A stretch of 64,000 nt of DNA from Zavarzinia compransoris (lineage in GTDB: Bacteria > Pseudomonadota > Alphaproteobacteria > Zavarziniales > Zavarziniaceae), in contig NZ_QGLF01000005.1 of NCBI RefSeq assembly GCF_003173055.1, positions 124,001 to 188,000 of the forward strand, given 5' to 3'. Both the position numbers and the translations under genes were made by a program. The first letter of the stretch is position 1; each line of letters starts with the position of its first letter. Positions 26,353 through 34,058 of the stretch are shown one piece after another. The notes beneath the pieces were generated by a model. The model searched no databases and was not told the DNA's origin. It worked only from the letters and a program-made list of their open reading frames with translations.

Positions 26353-28947
26353 ATGGTGCTGGCCTTGGCAAAGGCGGACCGGGCGGGGCGCCGGCACAGC
26401 CTGCTCGCCCATAGTGCCGATGTTGGTGCCATGGTCGAGGCGCTGTTGCGTACCGGGACTATCGGCCGCCGGCTGGCGGCCCTGGCGGGTGTCGAGGCAT
26501 TGACGCCGGTCGATATCGGCCGCCTGTCGCTTCTGGCTGCCCTGCACGACCTGGGCAAGGCCAATCGCGGTTTCCTGGCGCGTATCGATGATCTGTGCTG
26601 GCCGGATCGTGCAGGCCACATCAAGCCTGTGGTCGACCTGCTGGCCGATGGTTATGCCGGCCACCCCCACCGCTTGCCGCCCGTCTACGGCAATTTGGTC
26701 GCGGCCAGCGGCCTCGACGCGGTGTTCCGCTGGTTCGGCGGGCGTCGCAAGGCCATGCCGTTGGTCGATGCGGTCCTGATGCACCATGGGCGCCTGCCCG
26801 TGTCCGGCAATCCTGAAACGAAATTGTGGCGCAGCGGGGATGGTTACGATCCCATGAGCGCGCTGGAGCCGATCGGCCGCGTCTTGCCGTCCTGGTTCGG
26901 GGCGGCGTTCGAGGCCGGGGCTGCCGGGCATCTGCTGGAGGGCCGGTTCCTGCATGGTTTCGCCGGCCTGGTGATGCTGGCCGATTGGATCGCGTCGAGC
27001 GATCTGGTCTGCGATTTCGTGACCGACGCCGGTGCCGAACGGATCGATGTCTCCCGCCGGCTGGCTGCGGCCGCAGTGGAGAGGCTCCGTCTCGACCCGG
27101 CCTGGGCTGCGGGGGCGCTGCCGGAGACGGGAGCGGCCATCCTCTCGGCCGTGCTCGGCGGCGGGCGGGCGCCGCGTCCGACCCAGGTCGCGATGGTATC
27201 GGCGGTGGTCGAGCCCGGTTCCCTGGTCGTGATCGAGGCGGAAACCGGGTCCGGCAAGACCGAGGCCGCCATCGCCCATTTCGCCAACCTGATGCGCCTT
27301 GGCCTGGTGGACGGACTTTATTTTGCCCTGCCCACGCGGGCGGCGGCGGTGCAGATCCATCGCCGGGTGGTCGAAGCCCTTGATCGCGTCATGGGGGCCG
27401 CCGCGCCGCCGGCCGTTCTCGCCCTGCCGGGTTACCTGCGCGCAGGGGAGATGGAGGGCATGGCGCTGCCCGATTTCGCCGTGCTCTGGCCCGATGATTC
27501 CGGCGATGGGCGGCGCGACGCCGCCTGGGCTGCGGAACATCCGAAGCGTTTCATGGCGGCGGCGGTTGCGGTCGGCTCGATCGATCAGGTGATGCTCGGC
27601 GGATTATCCGTGCGCCATGCGGAACTGCGCTCGTCCCCGCTGCTGCGGCAATTGCTGGTCATCGACGAGGTGCATGCTTCCGATAACTATATGACCGCGA
27701 TTGTCGCCAATCTTATTGCCCAGCATCGGGCGGCCGGCGGCCATGCCCTGCTCATGTCCGCCACCCTGGGGACGGCGGCCCGCCTTCGCCTGATGGGGGC
27801 GTCCCAGGGCGAGATCGACGCCTTGCCGGCGGCGGATGACCTCGCCCGCCAGCCCTATCCCGCCATCCATGGCCGAAATGCCCGGATTCCTGCACCGGCC
27901 GCGATGTCGGGCGGCGGCAAATCGGTGGCGGTCGACTGTGTCGCCGATCTGGATCATGCCGCGATCGCCGGGCTCGCCTTCGAGGCGGCCGTGCAGGGGG
28001 CGCGCGTGCTCGTCATCCGCAACCGGGTCGACGATGCCTGCGACACCGCGCGGGCGCTTGCCGCCCTGGCGGAAAGGGCGGGGCGGCCGGAACTTGTCTT
28101 TCGCTGCAACGGGGTTGCGACCGTGCATCACGGGCGCTTCGCCCCGGCCGACCGGGTTTTGCTCGATCCGGCCCTGGAGGCGGCCCTCGGTCCGGACAGC
28201 ACCGCCCCCATCGTCTGTGTCACCACCCAGACGGCGGAACAGTCGCTCGACATCGATGCTGACTATCTGATCACCGACCTGTGCCCGGCCGACGTATTGC
28301 TGCAACGGATCGGGCGCCTGCATCGCCATCTGCGGCCCGCGCGGCCCGAGGGGTTCCGCATGCCCCGCCTGTCGGTTCATGCGCCGGGCGAGGCAAGACT
28401 GGCCGCCCTGATCGACGGCAGGGGCGCCATCGCCAAGGGCTTGCTTGGCCTGGGCCGAGTCTATCCCAATTTGCTCGGTATCGTCGCGACGAGGCGCGCC
28501 CTTATCGACCTTGGAGTGATCCGTATTCCCGATCACAACCGTCTGCTGGTTGAACGTGCCACCCATCCTCCGGCCCTCCGCGCCCTGGCGGAGGACCTGG
28601 GACCGGCCTGGTCCGCGCATCTCAATACGGTCGAGGGCGTGACCCTGGCGCAGGGGCAGGTCGCCAGATTCAACATGCTCGACTTCACCGAACGCCCGAT
28701 GCCGCTGCCCGATGCTGAAGGGGTCGTTCTCACACGACTCGGCGCGGATGCCCGGATCGTCCGCGTGGCGCCGGCCTTCGAGAGCGTCCTCGGCGCGCGG
28801 ATCGAGCAATTGTCGATACCGGGGTGGATGCTTGGGGTGGAGAGGGACGAGACGGCGCTGGAGAAGGTCGAGATCGGCGAGGACGGCGCGCTGAGTGTCG
28901 GAGGCTCGGCGTTCAGCTACACCGCCTACGGGCTGGGCAAGGCATAA
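26353..28947 (+). CDS. cas3: CRISPR-associated helicase/nuclease Cas3 (type I-E)
   Basis: An 864-residue effector recruited by target-bound Cascade to unwind and degrade DNA. An N-terminal HD nuclease has His15/His20 (RRHSLLAH) and His66-Asp67 (ALHDLGK), then MHH near 142. The SF2 helicase has Walker A AETGSGKTE (~296-304), DEVH (~438-441), SATLG (~469) and the C-terminal motif TTQTAEQSLDIDAD. A C-terminal domain completes it. ATG 26353 follows GGGAGAGGA. It is full length and on the same strand as the Cascade genes but separated from them by 376 bases holding the CreTA-like unit. Confidence 0.96.
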   Translation: MVLALAKADRAGRRHSLLAHSADVGAMVEALLRTGTIGRRLAALAGVEALTPVDIGRLSLLAALHDLGKANRGFLARIDDLCWPDRAGHIKPVVDLLADGYAGHPHRLPPVYGNLVAASGLDAVFRWFGGRRKAMPLVDAVLMHHGRLPVSGNPETKLWRSGDGYDPMSALEPIGRVLPSWFGAAFEAGAAGHLLEGRFLHGFAGLVMLADWIASSDLVCDFVTDAGAERIDVSRRLAAAAVERLRLDPAWAAGALPETGAAILSAVLGGGRAPRPTQVAMVSAVVEPGSLVVIEAETGSGKTEAAIAHFANLMRLGLVDGLYFALPTRAAAVQIHRRVVEALDRVMGAAAPPAVLALPGYLRAGEMEGMALPDFAVLWPDDSGDGRRDAAWAAEHPKRFMAAAVAVGSIDQVMLGGLSVRHAELRSSPLLRQLLVIDEVHASDNYMTAIVANLIAQHRAAGGHALLMSATLGTAARLRLMGASQGEIDALPAADDLARQPYPAIHGRNARIPAPAAMSGGGKSVAVDCVADLDHAAIAGLAFEAAVQGARVLVIRNRVDDACDTARALAALAERAGRPELVFRCNGVATVHHGRFAPADRVLLDPALEAALGPDSTAPIVCVTTQTAEQSLDIDADYLITDLCPADVLLQRIGRLHRHLRPARPEGFRMPRLSVHAPGEARLAALIDGRGAIAKGLLGLGRVYPNLLGIVATRRALIDLGVIRIPDHNRLLVERATHPPALRALAEDLGPAWSAHLNTVEGVTLAQGQVARFNMLDFTERPMPLPDAEGVVLTRLGADARIVRVAPAFESVLGARIEQLSIPGWMLGVERDETALEKVEIGEDGALSVGGSAFSYTAYGLGKA

Positions 28948-28986
28948 CGCGAGGCGGCGGCCTTTCGACGTTCAAACGCCGCAAGC

Positions 28987-28995
28987 TGTGATACT
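28987..28995 (+). promoter_or_regulatory. Putative extended -10 promoter of the CreA-like RNA
   Basis: TGTGATACT reads as TGn followed by GATACT (4 of 6 to TATAAT), an extended -10. Transcription would begin around 29001-29003, exactly at the first degenerate repeat. A weak -35-like TTCGAC lies at 28964. This is a consensus match in a GC-rich region, not proof. Confidence 0.4.
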
Positions 28996-29002
28996 AAGGT
29001 GA

Positions 29003-29078
29003 GGTTCCCCCGTCATGCGGGGATGGACCTTATTAGACGTGTTCTTATTTTGCTCCCCCAGAAACCTGGGGAAAGTAA
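29003..29078 (+). ncRNA. CreA-like guide RNA: pseudo-repeat, short spacer, pseudo-repeat
   Basis: Pseudo-repeat 1 (29003-29029) is a 27-base version of the array repeat with an intact GATGGACC 3' end, the future crRNA 5' handle. Spacer-like bases 29031-29050 follow (20 nt, against 32-33 in the array). Pseudo-repeat 2 (29051-29078) keeps TGCTCCCCC, and its hairpin CCCCAG-AAAC-CTGGGG replaces the array's CCCCGC-ATAC-GCGGGG: both inner pairs are changed with pairing kept, and the loop is still 4 nt. Same orientation as the array. This is what Cas6e would need to make a short guide. The known analogue is CreA, the antitoxin RNA of CreTA in Haloarcula hispanica. It should direct Cascade to 29073-29092. 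Confidence 0.72.
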
Positions 29079-29092
29079 CAGCACATATAATA
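29073..29092 (+). promoter_or_regulatory. Putative creT promoter -10 within the Cascade target site
   Basis: A perfect TATAAT is at 29086-29091, with no good -35 at 17 bp. On the minus strand, bases 29092 to 29073 match the CreA-like spacer at 15 of 20 positions, with mismatches at 6, 8, 12, 14 and 18. The PAM-position trinucleotide on that strand is AAC. Cascade bound here would cover the promoter. Transcription would begin near 29097. Confidence 0.6.
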
Positions 29093-29096
29093 GTTA

Positions 29097-29291
29097 AGTC
29101 GGTTGACGGCCGACTCACTCTGGTTCAGAGTTGCGCTGGTCGGGACTGGTACTCCCGACCAGCGCGTCACGACGCCCCTGAAACCCGTGTAAGAGTCGAG
29201 AGGTGAGCCATGGAACCTCCATAGTCAGCTATTGATCGTCCTTGATCAACCGATCCTCGATTGCGCTGTTCCCGTTTGCGCAATCGAGGAT
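29097..29291 (+). ncRNA. CreT-like toxin RNA with a four-codon mini-ORF
   Basis: Predicted transcript starting just after the TATAAT. Features in order: a 6-bp hairpin AGTCGG/CCGACT (29097-29115), a perfect 13-bp hairpin GCGCTGGTCGGGA (29133-29165, loop 7), a very strong Shine-Dalgarno GAGAGGTGA (29198-29206), then ATG GAA CCT CCA TAG (29210-29224), and a perfect 14-bp hairpin (29253-29291). The mini-ORF would make Met-Glu-Pro-Pro. Pro-Pro before a stop is a known stalling context, and CCT and CCA are rare here against CCG/CCC. CreT of H. hispanica is likewise a small RNA with a strong ribosome site and a few rare codons. Toxicity is inferred. Confidence 0.6.
29253..29291 (+). terminator. Perfect 14-bp hairpin, possible end of the creT RNA
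   Basis: ATCCTCGATTGCGC (29253-29266) pairs with GCGCAATCGAGGAT (29278-29291) across an 11-base loop. No T run follows, so it could be a weak terminator, an RNA-stabilising 3' end, or a processing site. It lies 32 bases before the cas8e start, so some read-through into cas8e is likely or cas8e has another promoter. Confidence 0.45.
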
Positions 29292-29323
29292 TATCCTTCC
29301 GCTGGTCGTCGAGGGGGAATCTC

Positions 29324-30835
29324 ATGTTCGACTTGCTGCGGGAGCCCCTGCTGCCGGTATCCGGCGGGGGGCGGGACCGGGAGACTCTGCCCGGCGTATT
29401 GGCCCGGCTGAGCGCGGGCGAGGATCTCGGGTTTCCCGGCCTCGCGGCGCATCAGCGGCAAAGCTGGTTCTGCTTCCTGGTGCAATTGGCGGCCCTGGCG
29501 CTGACCGCCGCGGGCCGGGGGGACGCCCCGGACACGGAGGCCGGGTGGCTGGTCCTGTTGGAAGCGCTGGCGGGCGAGGAGGCCGACACCGCCTTTGCCC
29601 TGGTCGCCCCGCCGGCGCGCCCGGCATTCCTCCAGCCCCCGGTGCGGGCGGCGGCGCTGGCGAAATTCCGGGGGCCGGTCCTGGCGGCGGATGCGATCGA
29701 TATTCTGATCGTTGCCAAGAACCATGATCTGAAGCTGGAACGGGTCACCGGCGGCGAGGCGCATCACTGGGCCTATGCCCTGGTCAATTTGCAGACCATG
29801 CAAGGCTTCCTCGGCCGCGGCAACTACGGTATCGCGCGCATGAACGGCGGCTTCTCCGCCCGCGTGCTTGCCGGCCGCCAGGAGGGGGGCGGGTGGGCCC
29901 TACGCTTCCGGCACGACCTGCGCCTCCTGCTGGCGACGCGGGGCAGGCTGCTGGCGGCAATGAATTTCTATCGCGAAAGCGGCGGCCTGGCCCTTCTCTG
30001 GCTGGAGCCGTGGGACGAGGAGGAGGCCATCCCGGTCCAAGGTCTCGATCCTTATTTCATCGAAATCTGCCGCCGGGTCCGGCTGGTCGAGCAGGGGGGG
30101 CGCATCGGCGCCCTGCTGCGCCCGAGCGAGACGGCGCGCCTTGCGGCGGCCGCGTTCAAGGGCGCTCTCGGCGATCCTTGGGCGCCGGTCGACAGTGTGG
30201 CCGGTACCGCCTTCACCGTGCCTGCGGCGGGCCTGGATCATCAGCGGATCGTGAAAATCCTGACGGATCGGAGGGGCCTGCCGGTCGCACTGAAACCCTA
30301 TCCGGGCGAAGGAGAGGGCAACCTGGACCTTCATTTCACCGTCCTCGTGCGCGGGCAAGGGCGAACGGACGGGCTGCACGAGAGGGTGGTGCCCATCCCG
30401 CGCGTCGTCGCGGACGGCCTTGAGGATGAGGAGATGAGCCATTATCTCGCCGCCCGGGCGGATGAGATGCAGAAGGATGCGGCGGCGGCGCTGGCCGCGC
30501 TTCGCCTCGGCTTGCGGATCTATCTCCAGGGCGCCCCGGAAACCCTGAAGCAGGACGACGACAGGCCGCACGTGCAGGCTGAAGGCCTGGGCCGCGCGGT
30601 GGACCGGCATTTTCTCGATCATCTCTGGGCCCAGGTCGCGCCCGGGGATGGGGTTCCCGATCCCCACCGCGCCTGGCTCGACTGGTTGCGGCAGGCGGCG
30701 ATCCACTGGTTCAAAGCCGGTCTCAGTGCCCTGCCGCCGCCCGTCAATCGCCGGGAAAAGGCGCATTTTGCGGCCCTCAACGTATTCCACAGCAGGCTGA
30801 ACAAAGCCCTGCCGCCCGAGGAGAAAACGGCATGA
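29324..30835 (+). CDS. cas8e: Cascade large subunit Cas8e (Cse1/CasA)
   Basis: A 503-residue protein, the family's usual size. It recognises the PAM and recruits Cas3. MFDLLREPLLPV at the start, LAALALTAAG and the middle RQEGGGWALRFRHDLRLLL are recognisable, as is a C-terminal four-helix region (ARADEMQKDAAAALAALR). The ATG at 29324 lies 6 bases after GAGGGGG; the open frame extends upstream through the 14-bp hairpin but is not used. Its stop overlaps the cse2 start (ATGA). Confidence 0.93.
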   Translation: MFDLLREPLLPVSGGGRDRETLPGVLARLSAGEDLGFPGLAAHQRQSWFCFLVQLAALALTAAGRGDAPDTEAGWLVLLEALAGEEADTAFALVAPPARPAFLQPPVRAAALAKFRGPVLAADAIDILIVAKNHDLKLERVTGGEAHHWAYALVNLQTMQGFLGRGNYGIARMNGGFSARVLAGRQEGGGWALRFRHDLRLLLATRGRLLAAMNFYRESGGLALLWLEPWDEEEAIPVQGLDPYFIEICRRVRLVEQGGRIGALLRPSETARLAAAAFKGALGDPWAPVDSVAGTAFTVPAAGLDHQRIVKILTDRRGLPVALKPYPGEGEGNLDLHFTVLVRGQGRTDGLHERVVPIPRVVADGLEDEEMSHYLAARADEMQKDAAAALAALRLGLRIYLQGAPETLKQDDDRPHVQAEGLGRAVDRHFLDHLWAQVAPGDGVPDPHRAWLDWLRQAAIHWFKAGLSALPPPVNRREKAHFAALNVFHSRLNKALPPEEKTA

Positions 30836-31362
30836 CCGAAGAGGCGAAGGAAGAGCTGAAGCCCTGGCAGAAACTGGGCAGCGCCATCGGCACGATCGAG
30901 AGCCGGCTGCGGCACGCCGACCCCGGCGAACTGGCCGCCCTTCGGCGCCTGGCCGGCGGCAAGCCGTCGCTCGCCTATTGGCGCGTGATGGCCGAATGCA
31001 GGGTGGACGAGGATCTGCGGACCGAGGGGCGAGAGGCGCTCTGGCCTCCCATCCTGGCCGCCCTTGCCCAGATCGCCCCTCTTGGCGAGGGCGGCCAGCC
31101 GTTGGGCCGGGTTTTGGCCGAGACCGGCTATGCCGAGGCCCGCCTGTTGCGCCTGCTGCGGGCGGATGCGACTTCGGTCGGGGATGAAATCGGCACGGTC
31201 GCCCGCTGGCTGGCCGCCAAAGGCGTGCGCGCCAGGGGATACGAACTCGCCGATTTCGCCCTCAGCCGCCTGAATGCCGATGCCGGCAGCCTGGACCGTG
31301 CGGCCAGCGCCATTGCCAAAGCCTATTTCACGCCGATCGCTAAAGCCGAGGTGAAAGCATGA
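30832..31362 (+). CDS. cse2: Cascade small subunit Cse2 (CasB, Cas11e)
   Basis: A 176-residue helical protein that forms the dimer along the Cascade belly and stabilises the R-loop. LKPWQKLGSAIGTIESRLRH and ELAALRRLAGGKPSLAYWRV (quoted in parts: ALRRLAGGKPSLAYWRVM) are typical. ATGA overlaps at both ends couple it to cas8e and cas7e. Confidence 0.92.
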   Translation: MTEEAKEELKPWQKLGSAIGTIESRLRHADPGELAALRRLAGGKPSLAYWRVMAECRVDEDLRTEGREALWPPILAALAQIAPLGEGGQPLGRVLAETGYAEARLLRLLRADATSVGDEIGTVARWLAAKGVRARGYELADFALSRLNADAGSLDRAASAIAKAYFTPIAKAEVKA

Positions 31363-32567
31363 CCGAATTGCCCCGCTTCCTGCAGATCCACACGCTGACG
31401 CCCTATGCCGGCGTTCTGTTGAACCGCGACGATATCGGCGAGGCCAAGCGCCTGCCGCTGGGCGGCAGCATGCGCGGGCGCGTCTCCTCGCAATGTCAGA
31501 AGCGCCATTGGCGCCTTGCCGCCGGGGAATGGCAATTGGTGCCGGCGGCGGAACGCGCCATCCGGTCCCGGCGCACCTTCGAGTACCATGTGGCCCGGCC
31601 CCTGATCGACGAAGGGCTGGACGAGGCCCGGGTGGCGGAGGCGATCGCCGCGGTCCAGGCCGAGGTTCTCGGCGAAAGCAAAAAGGCCGCCGCCAAGAAG
31701 AAGGGCGAGGAGACAGCCCCCGATCTGCACACGTCCCAGGTCATCGTCCTCGGACCCGGCGAAACCCGCTATATCGTCGGTCTCGTGCGGAAGCTCGTCG
31801 CCGATGCCGGTACCAACAAGGATTTCAAGGCCGCCCTCCAGGCCCTGTTGAAGGCCGAAAAACCCAATTTCGCCTCGATGCGGGAAGGGGCCGGGCTGGA
31901 TGCCGCGCTGTTCGGGCGCATGATCACCGGCGACGTCTTCGCCCGCGCCGATGCGGCGATCCATGTCGCCCATGCCTTCACCGTCCATGCGATCGAAAGC
32001 GAGCCCGATTATTTCACCGCCGTCGACGATATCGTCGCCGACAGCGGTGAACAGGGCAGCGGCCATATCAATACCTCGGAACTGACCTCGGGCCTCTATT
32101 ACAGCTATGTCGTGGTCGATGTGCCGCTCCTGGTCGCGAACCTTCAGGGCTGTGCGGCGGCGGATTGGGCCAGCGCCGACCGCACCCTGGCCGGCCAGGT
32201 GGTGGAGCGGCTGATCGGCACGATCGCCACCGTTTCGCCCGGGGCGAAGCTGGGCTCCACCGCCCCCTATGCCTTTGCCGATACCGTCCTGGTCGAGGCG
32301 GGAAAGCGCCAGCCCCGCAGCCTGGCCAACGGCTTCTACAAGGCGATCGGCCTCTCCCGCAACGACCTGCGTGAAGAGGCGACCGCGCGCCTGCTCGACC
32401 AGCTCGGCCGGCTGGATGCCATGTACGGCAAGGCGGAGGACAGGCGCATCGCCTCGCAGATCCCCGATCTGGCGGAAACCGCGCCGGCCGGCCTCAACCT
32501 GCCGGCGCTGGCGGTCTGGGCCCGCGGTCTCGTCGACGGCACGGTCGCTTTCGCGCCGGGGGCCTGA
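31359..32567 (+). CDS. cas7e: Cascade backbone Cas7e (Cse4/CasC)
   Basis: A 402-residue protein, six copies of which coat the crRNA spacer; it is the subunit whose thumbs flip out every sixth crRNA base. Signature LQIHTLTPYAGVLLNRDD and GGSMRGRVSSQCQKRHWR at the start and GSGHINTSELTSGLYYSYV in the middle. About 40 residues longer than the E. coli protein, with a Lys-rich insertion SKKAAAKKKGEE near 108. Starts within the cse2 stop (ATGA). Confidence 0.95.
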   Translation: MTELPRFLQIHTLTPYAGVLLNRDDIGEAKRLPLGGSMRGRVSSQCQKRHWRLAAGEWQLVPAAERAIRSRRTFEYHVARPLIDEGLDEARVAEAIAAVQAEVLGESKKAAAKKKGEETAPDLHTSQVIVLGPGETRYIVGLVRKLVADAGTNKDFKAALQALLKAEKPNFASMREGAGLDAALFGRMITGDVFARADAAIHVAHAFTVHAIESEPDYFTAVDDIVADSGEQGSGHINTSELTSGLYYSYVVVDVPLLVANLQGCAAADWASADRTLAGQVVERLIGTIATVSPGAKLGSTAPYAFADTVLVEAGKRQPRSLANGFYKAIGLSRNDLREEATARLLDQLGRLDAMYGKAEDRRIASQIPDLAETAPAGLNLPALAVWARGLVDGTVAFAPGA

Positions 32568-32571
32568 GCCG

Positions 32572-33315
32572 ATGACGGACTGGCTCGTCCTCGTTCTCGA
32601 TGCGCCGCTGATGAGTTTCGGCGGTGCCATGATCGATCAACACGGCGTAACCCGGGGCGATCCAGGCCGCAGCCTGCTGACCGGATTGATCGGCAATGCC
32701 CTGGGTTACGAACACCGCGATGCCGGCCGGCTCGAGGCGCTTCAGCACCGCCTCGATCACGCCAGCCTGCACCTGCGGGACGGCGAGGCCCTGGTCGATT
32801 TTCATACCGTCGACCTCGGCCAGCCGTTCATGCGCAGCGGCTGGACGACGCGGGGCGCGCCACAGGGGCGGGAAGGCGGCTCGGCCGGGTCCAGCACCCA
32901 TATCCGCAACCGCCACTATCTGGCCGGCGCTTTGCGCCTGGTCGTCCTCACGCTCGGCGCCGGCGAAGGGCCTGACCTTGACGCCGTCGAGACCGCATTG
33001 CGGGAGCCGGCCCGGCCGCTGTTCTTGGGGCGGAAGACCTGCCTGCCGGCGCGGCCCCTGCTGGCGGGCCGGGTGACCGCAGCGGATGCGGTGGCGGCCC
33101 TGCACCGGGCCCATGCCCTGGCGGCGGCCCTCGGCCTGGCGGATTTTCCTGCCGAGGCCGAAGGCCTGGCGGCGGAATGGCCCGACGACGGTCTCCTGCC
33201 GCGCAATGCCCGGCAGGAGACCGTCGTCGATCAGCGCGACTGGCGCAACCAGTTCCATGGCGGGGAACGGCGGGTGGTCGCAGGGCCCCTGCCGAAACGG
33301 GGAGGGCCGCCGTGA
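32572..33315 (+). CDS. cas5e: Cascade subunit Cas5e (CasD)
   Basis: A 247-residue protein that caps the crRNA 5' handle. WLVLVLDAPLMSFGGAMID, TRGDPGRSLLTGLIGNALGY and the Gly-rich THIRNRHYLAGA with FLGRKTCLPARPLL are family landmarks. It starts 4 bases after cas7e. In this locus it must accept the GATGGACC handle, which pseudo-repeat 1 of the CreA-like RNA also keeps. Confidence 0.94.
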   Translation: MTDWLVLVLDAPLMSFGGAMIDQHGVTRGDPGRSLLTGLIGNALGYEHRDAGRLEALQHRLDHASLHLRDGEALVDFHTVDLGQPFMRSGWTTRGAPQGREGGSAGSSTHIRNRHYLAGALRLVVLTLGAGEGPDLDAVETALREPARPLFLGRKTCLPARPLLAGRVTAADAVAALHRAHALAAALGLADFPAEAEGLAAEWPDDGLLPRNARQETVVDQRDWRNQFHGGERRVVAGPLPKRGGPP

Positions 33316-34046
33316 CCACAGCGCTTCACATGCTGCAACTGGCCCTCGATGGCGACCGGCTGGCCCGTTTCGGCGCCGGGCTCGGCCTGGACCGCCGGGC
33401 CGACAGCGATGGCGGCTACCTGTGCCATGCGCTGCTGACCGCCCTGTTCGGCGCCGCCGCACCGAAACCTTTCGTGTTGCAGGTGCGGGCCGGCGGGGGC
33501 CCCTCGCTGCTCGCCTACGCGCCGGCAGATCTTCCGGCCCTGGCGGAGATCGCCGCCCTGCATGCAACGCCCGACGTCTATCGCATCGTCGACTGGCCGA
33601 TGTCGGCGGCCAAGCCCATGCCGGTGTTCAGGCCGGGCCAGCGCCTGGCCTTCACGGTGCGGGTGCGGCCCGTCGTCCGTATCGGCCGGCAGCATCCGTG
33701 CTTCAAGCCGGGGGCGGAGGTGGATATCTTTCTGGCCCGGGCGGAAGCGGACCGGGACGGCCCGAAGCCTGACCGCGAGGACGTTTATCGGCAATGGCTG
33801 GCGGCCGGCCTCACGCAATCCGGCGCGGCACTGGAGCAGGCGGCCTTGACCGGCCAGCGCCGCACGGCCTTGCTGCGCCGCAACGCTGAAGGCAAGCGCG
33901 TCGCCCAGCGGCAGCAGATCGATGCCGATCTTGCCGGCACATTGACCGTGACCGAGCCGGAAGGTTTTCGCCGGTTGGTGGCCCGGGGGATCGGGCGGCA
34001 CCGGGCCTTCGGCTTCGGCATGCTGCTGCTGCGCCCGGCGGCCTGA
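33312..34046 (+). CDS. cas6e: crRNA endonuclease Cas6e (CasE)
   Basis: A 244-residue RNase that cuts the repeat below its hairpin and stays bound. HMLQLALD opens the first RAMP domain; YLCHALLTALFG places the likely catalytic His at residue 39; GIGRHRAFGFGMLLL is the C-terminal Gly-rich loop. GTG start, overlapping the cas5e stop (GTGA) with GGAGGG before it. Its hairpin substrate in the array is CCCCGC/GCGGGG; pseudo-repeat 2 keeps this fold by paired changes. Confidence 0.95.
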   Translation: MTTALHMLQLALDGDRLARFGAGLGLDRRADSDGGYLCHALLTALFGAAAPKPFVLQVRAGGGPSLLAYAPADLPALAEIAALHATPDVYRIVDWPMSAAKPMPVFRPGQRLAFTVRVRPVVRIGRQHPCFKPGAEVDIFLARAEADRDGPKPDREDVYRQWLAAGLTQSGAALEQAALTGQRRTALLRRNAEGKRVAQRQQIDADLAGTLTVTEPEGFRRLVARGIGRHRAFGFGMLLLRPAA

Positions 34047-34058
34047 CGGGCGGGGCCG

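Noticed and set aside
29030-29093. Only an imperfect RNA stem between the spacer-like segment and its target
   Set aside because: The two segments are inversely complementary, so a stem is possible. I ranked it lower because the handle bases, the covarying second pseudo-repeat, the AAC at the PAM position and mismatches at 6, 12 and 18 point to Cascade targeting. It is not excluded.
29015-29206. A 63-codon open frame across the cas3-cas8e gap
   Set aside because: It has no ribosome site, starts within the pseudo-repeat, crosses three hairpins and has no similarity. The RNA features explain the region better.
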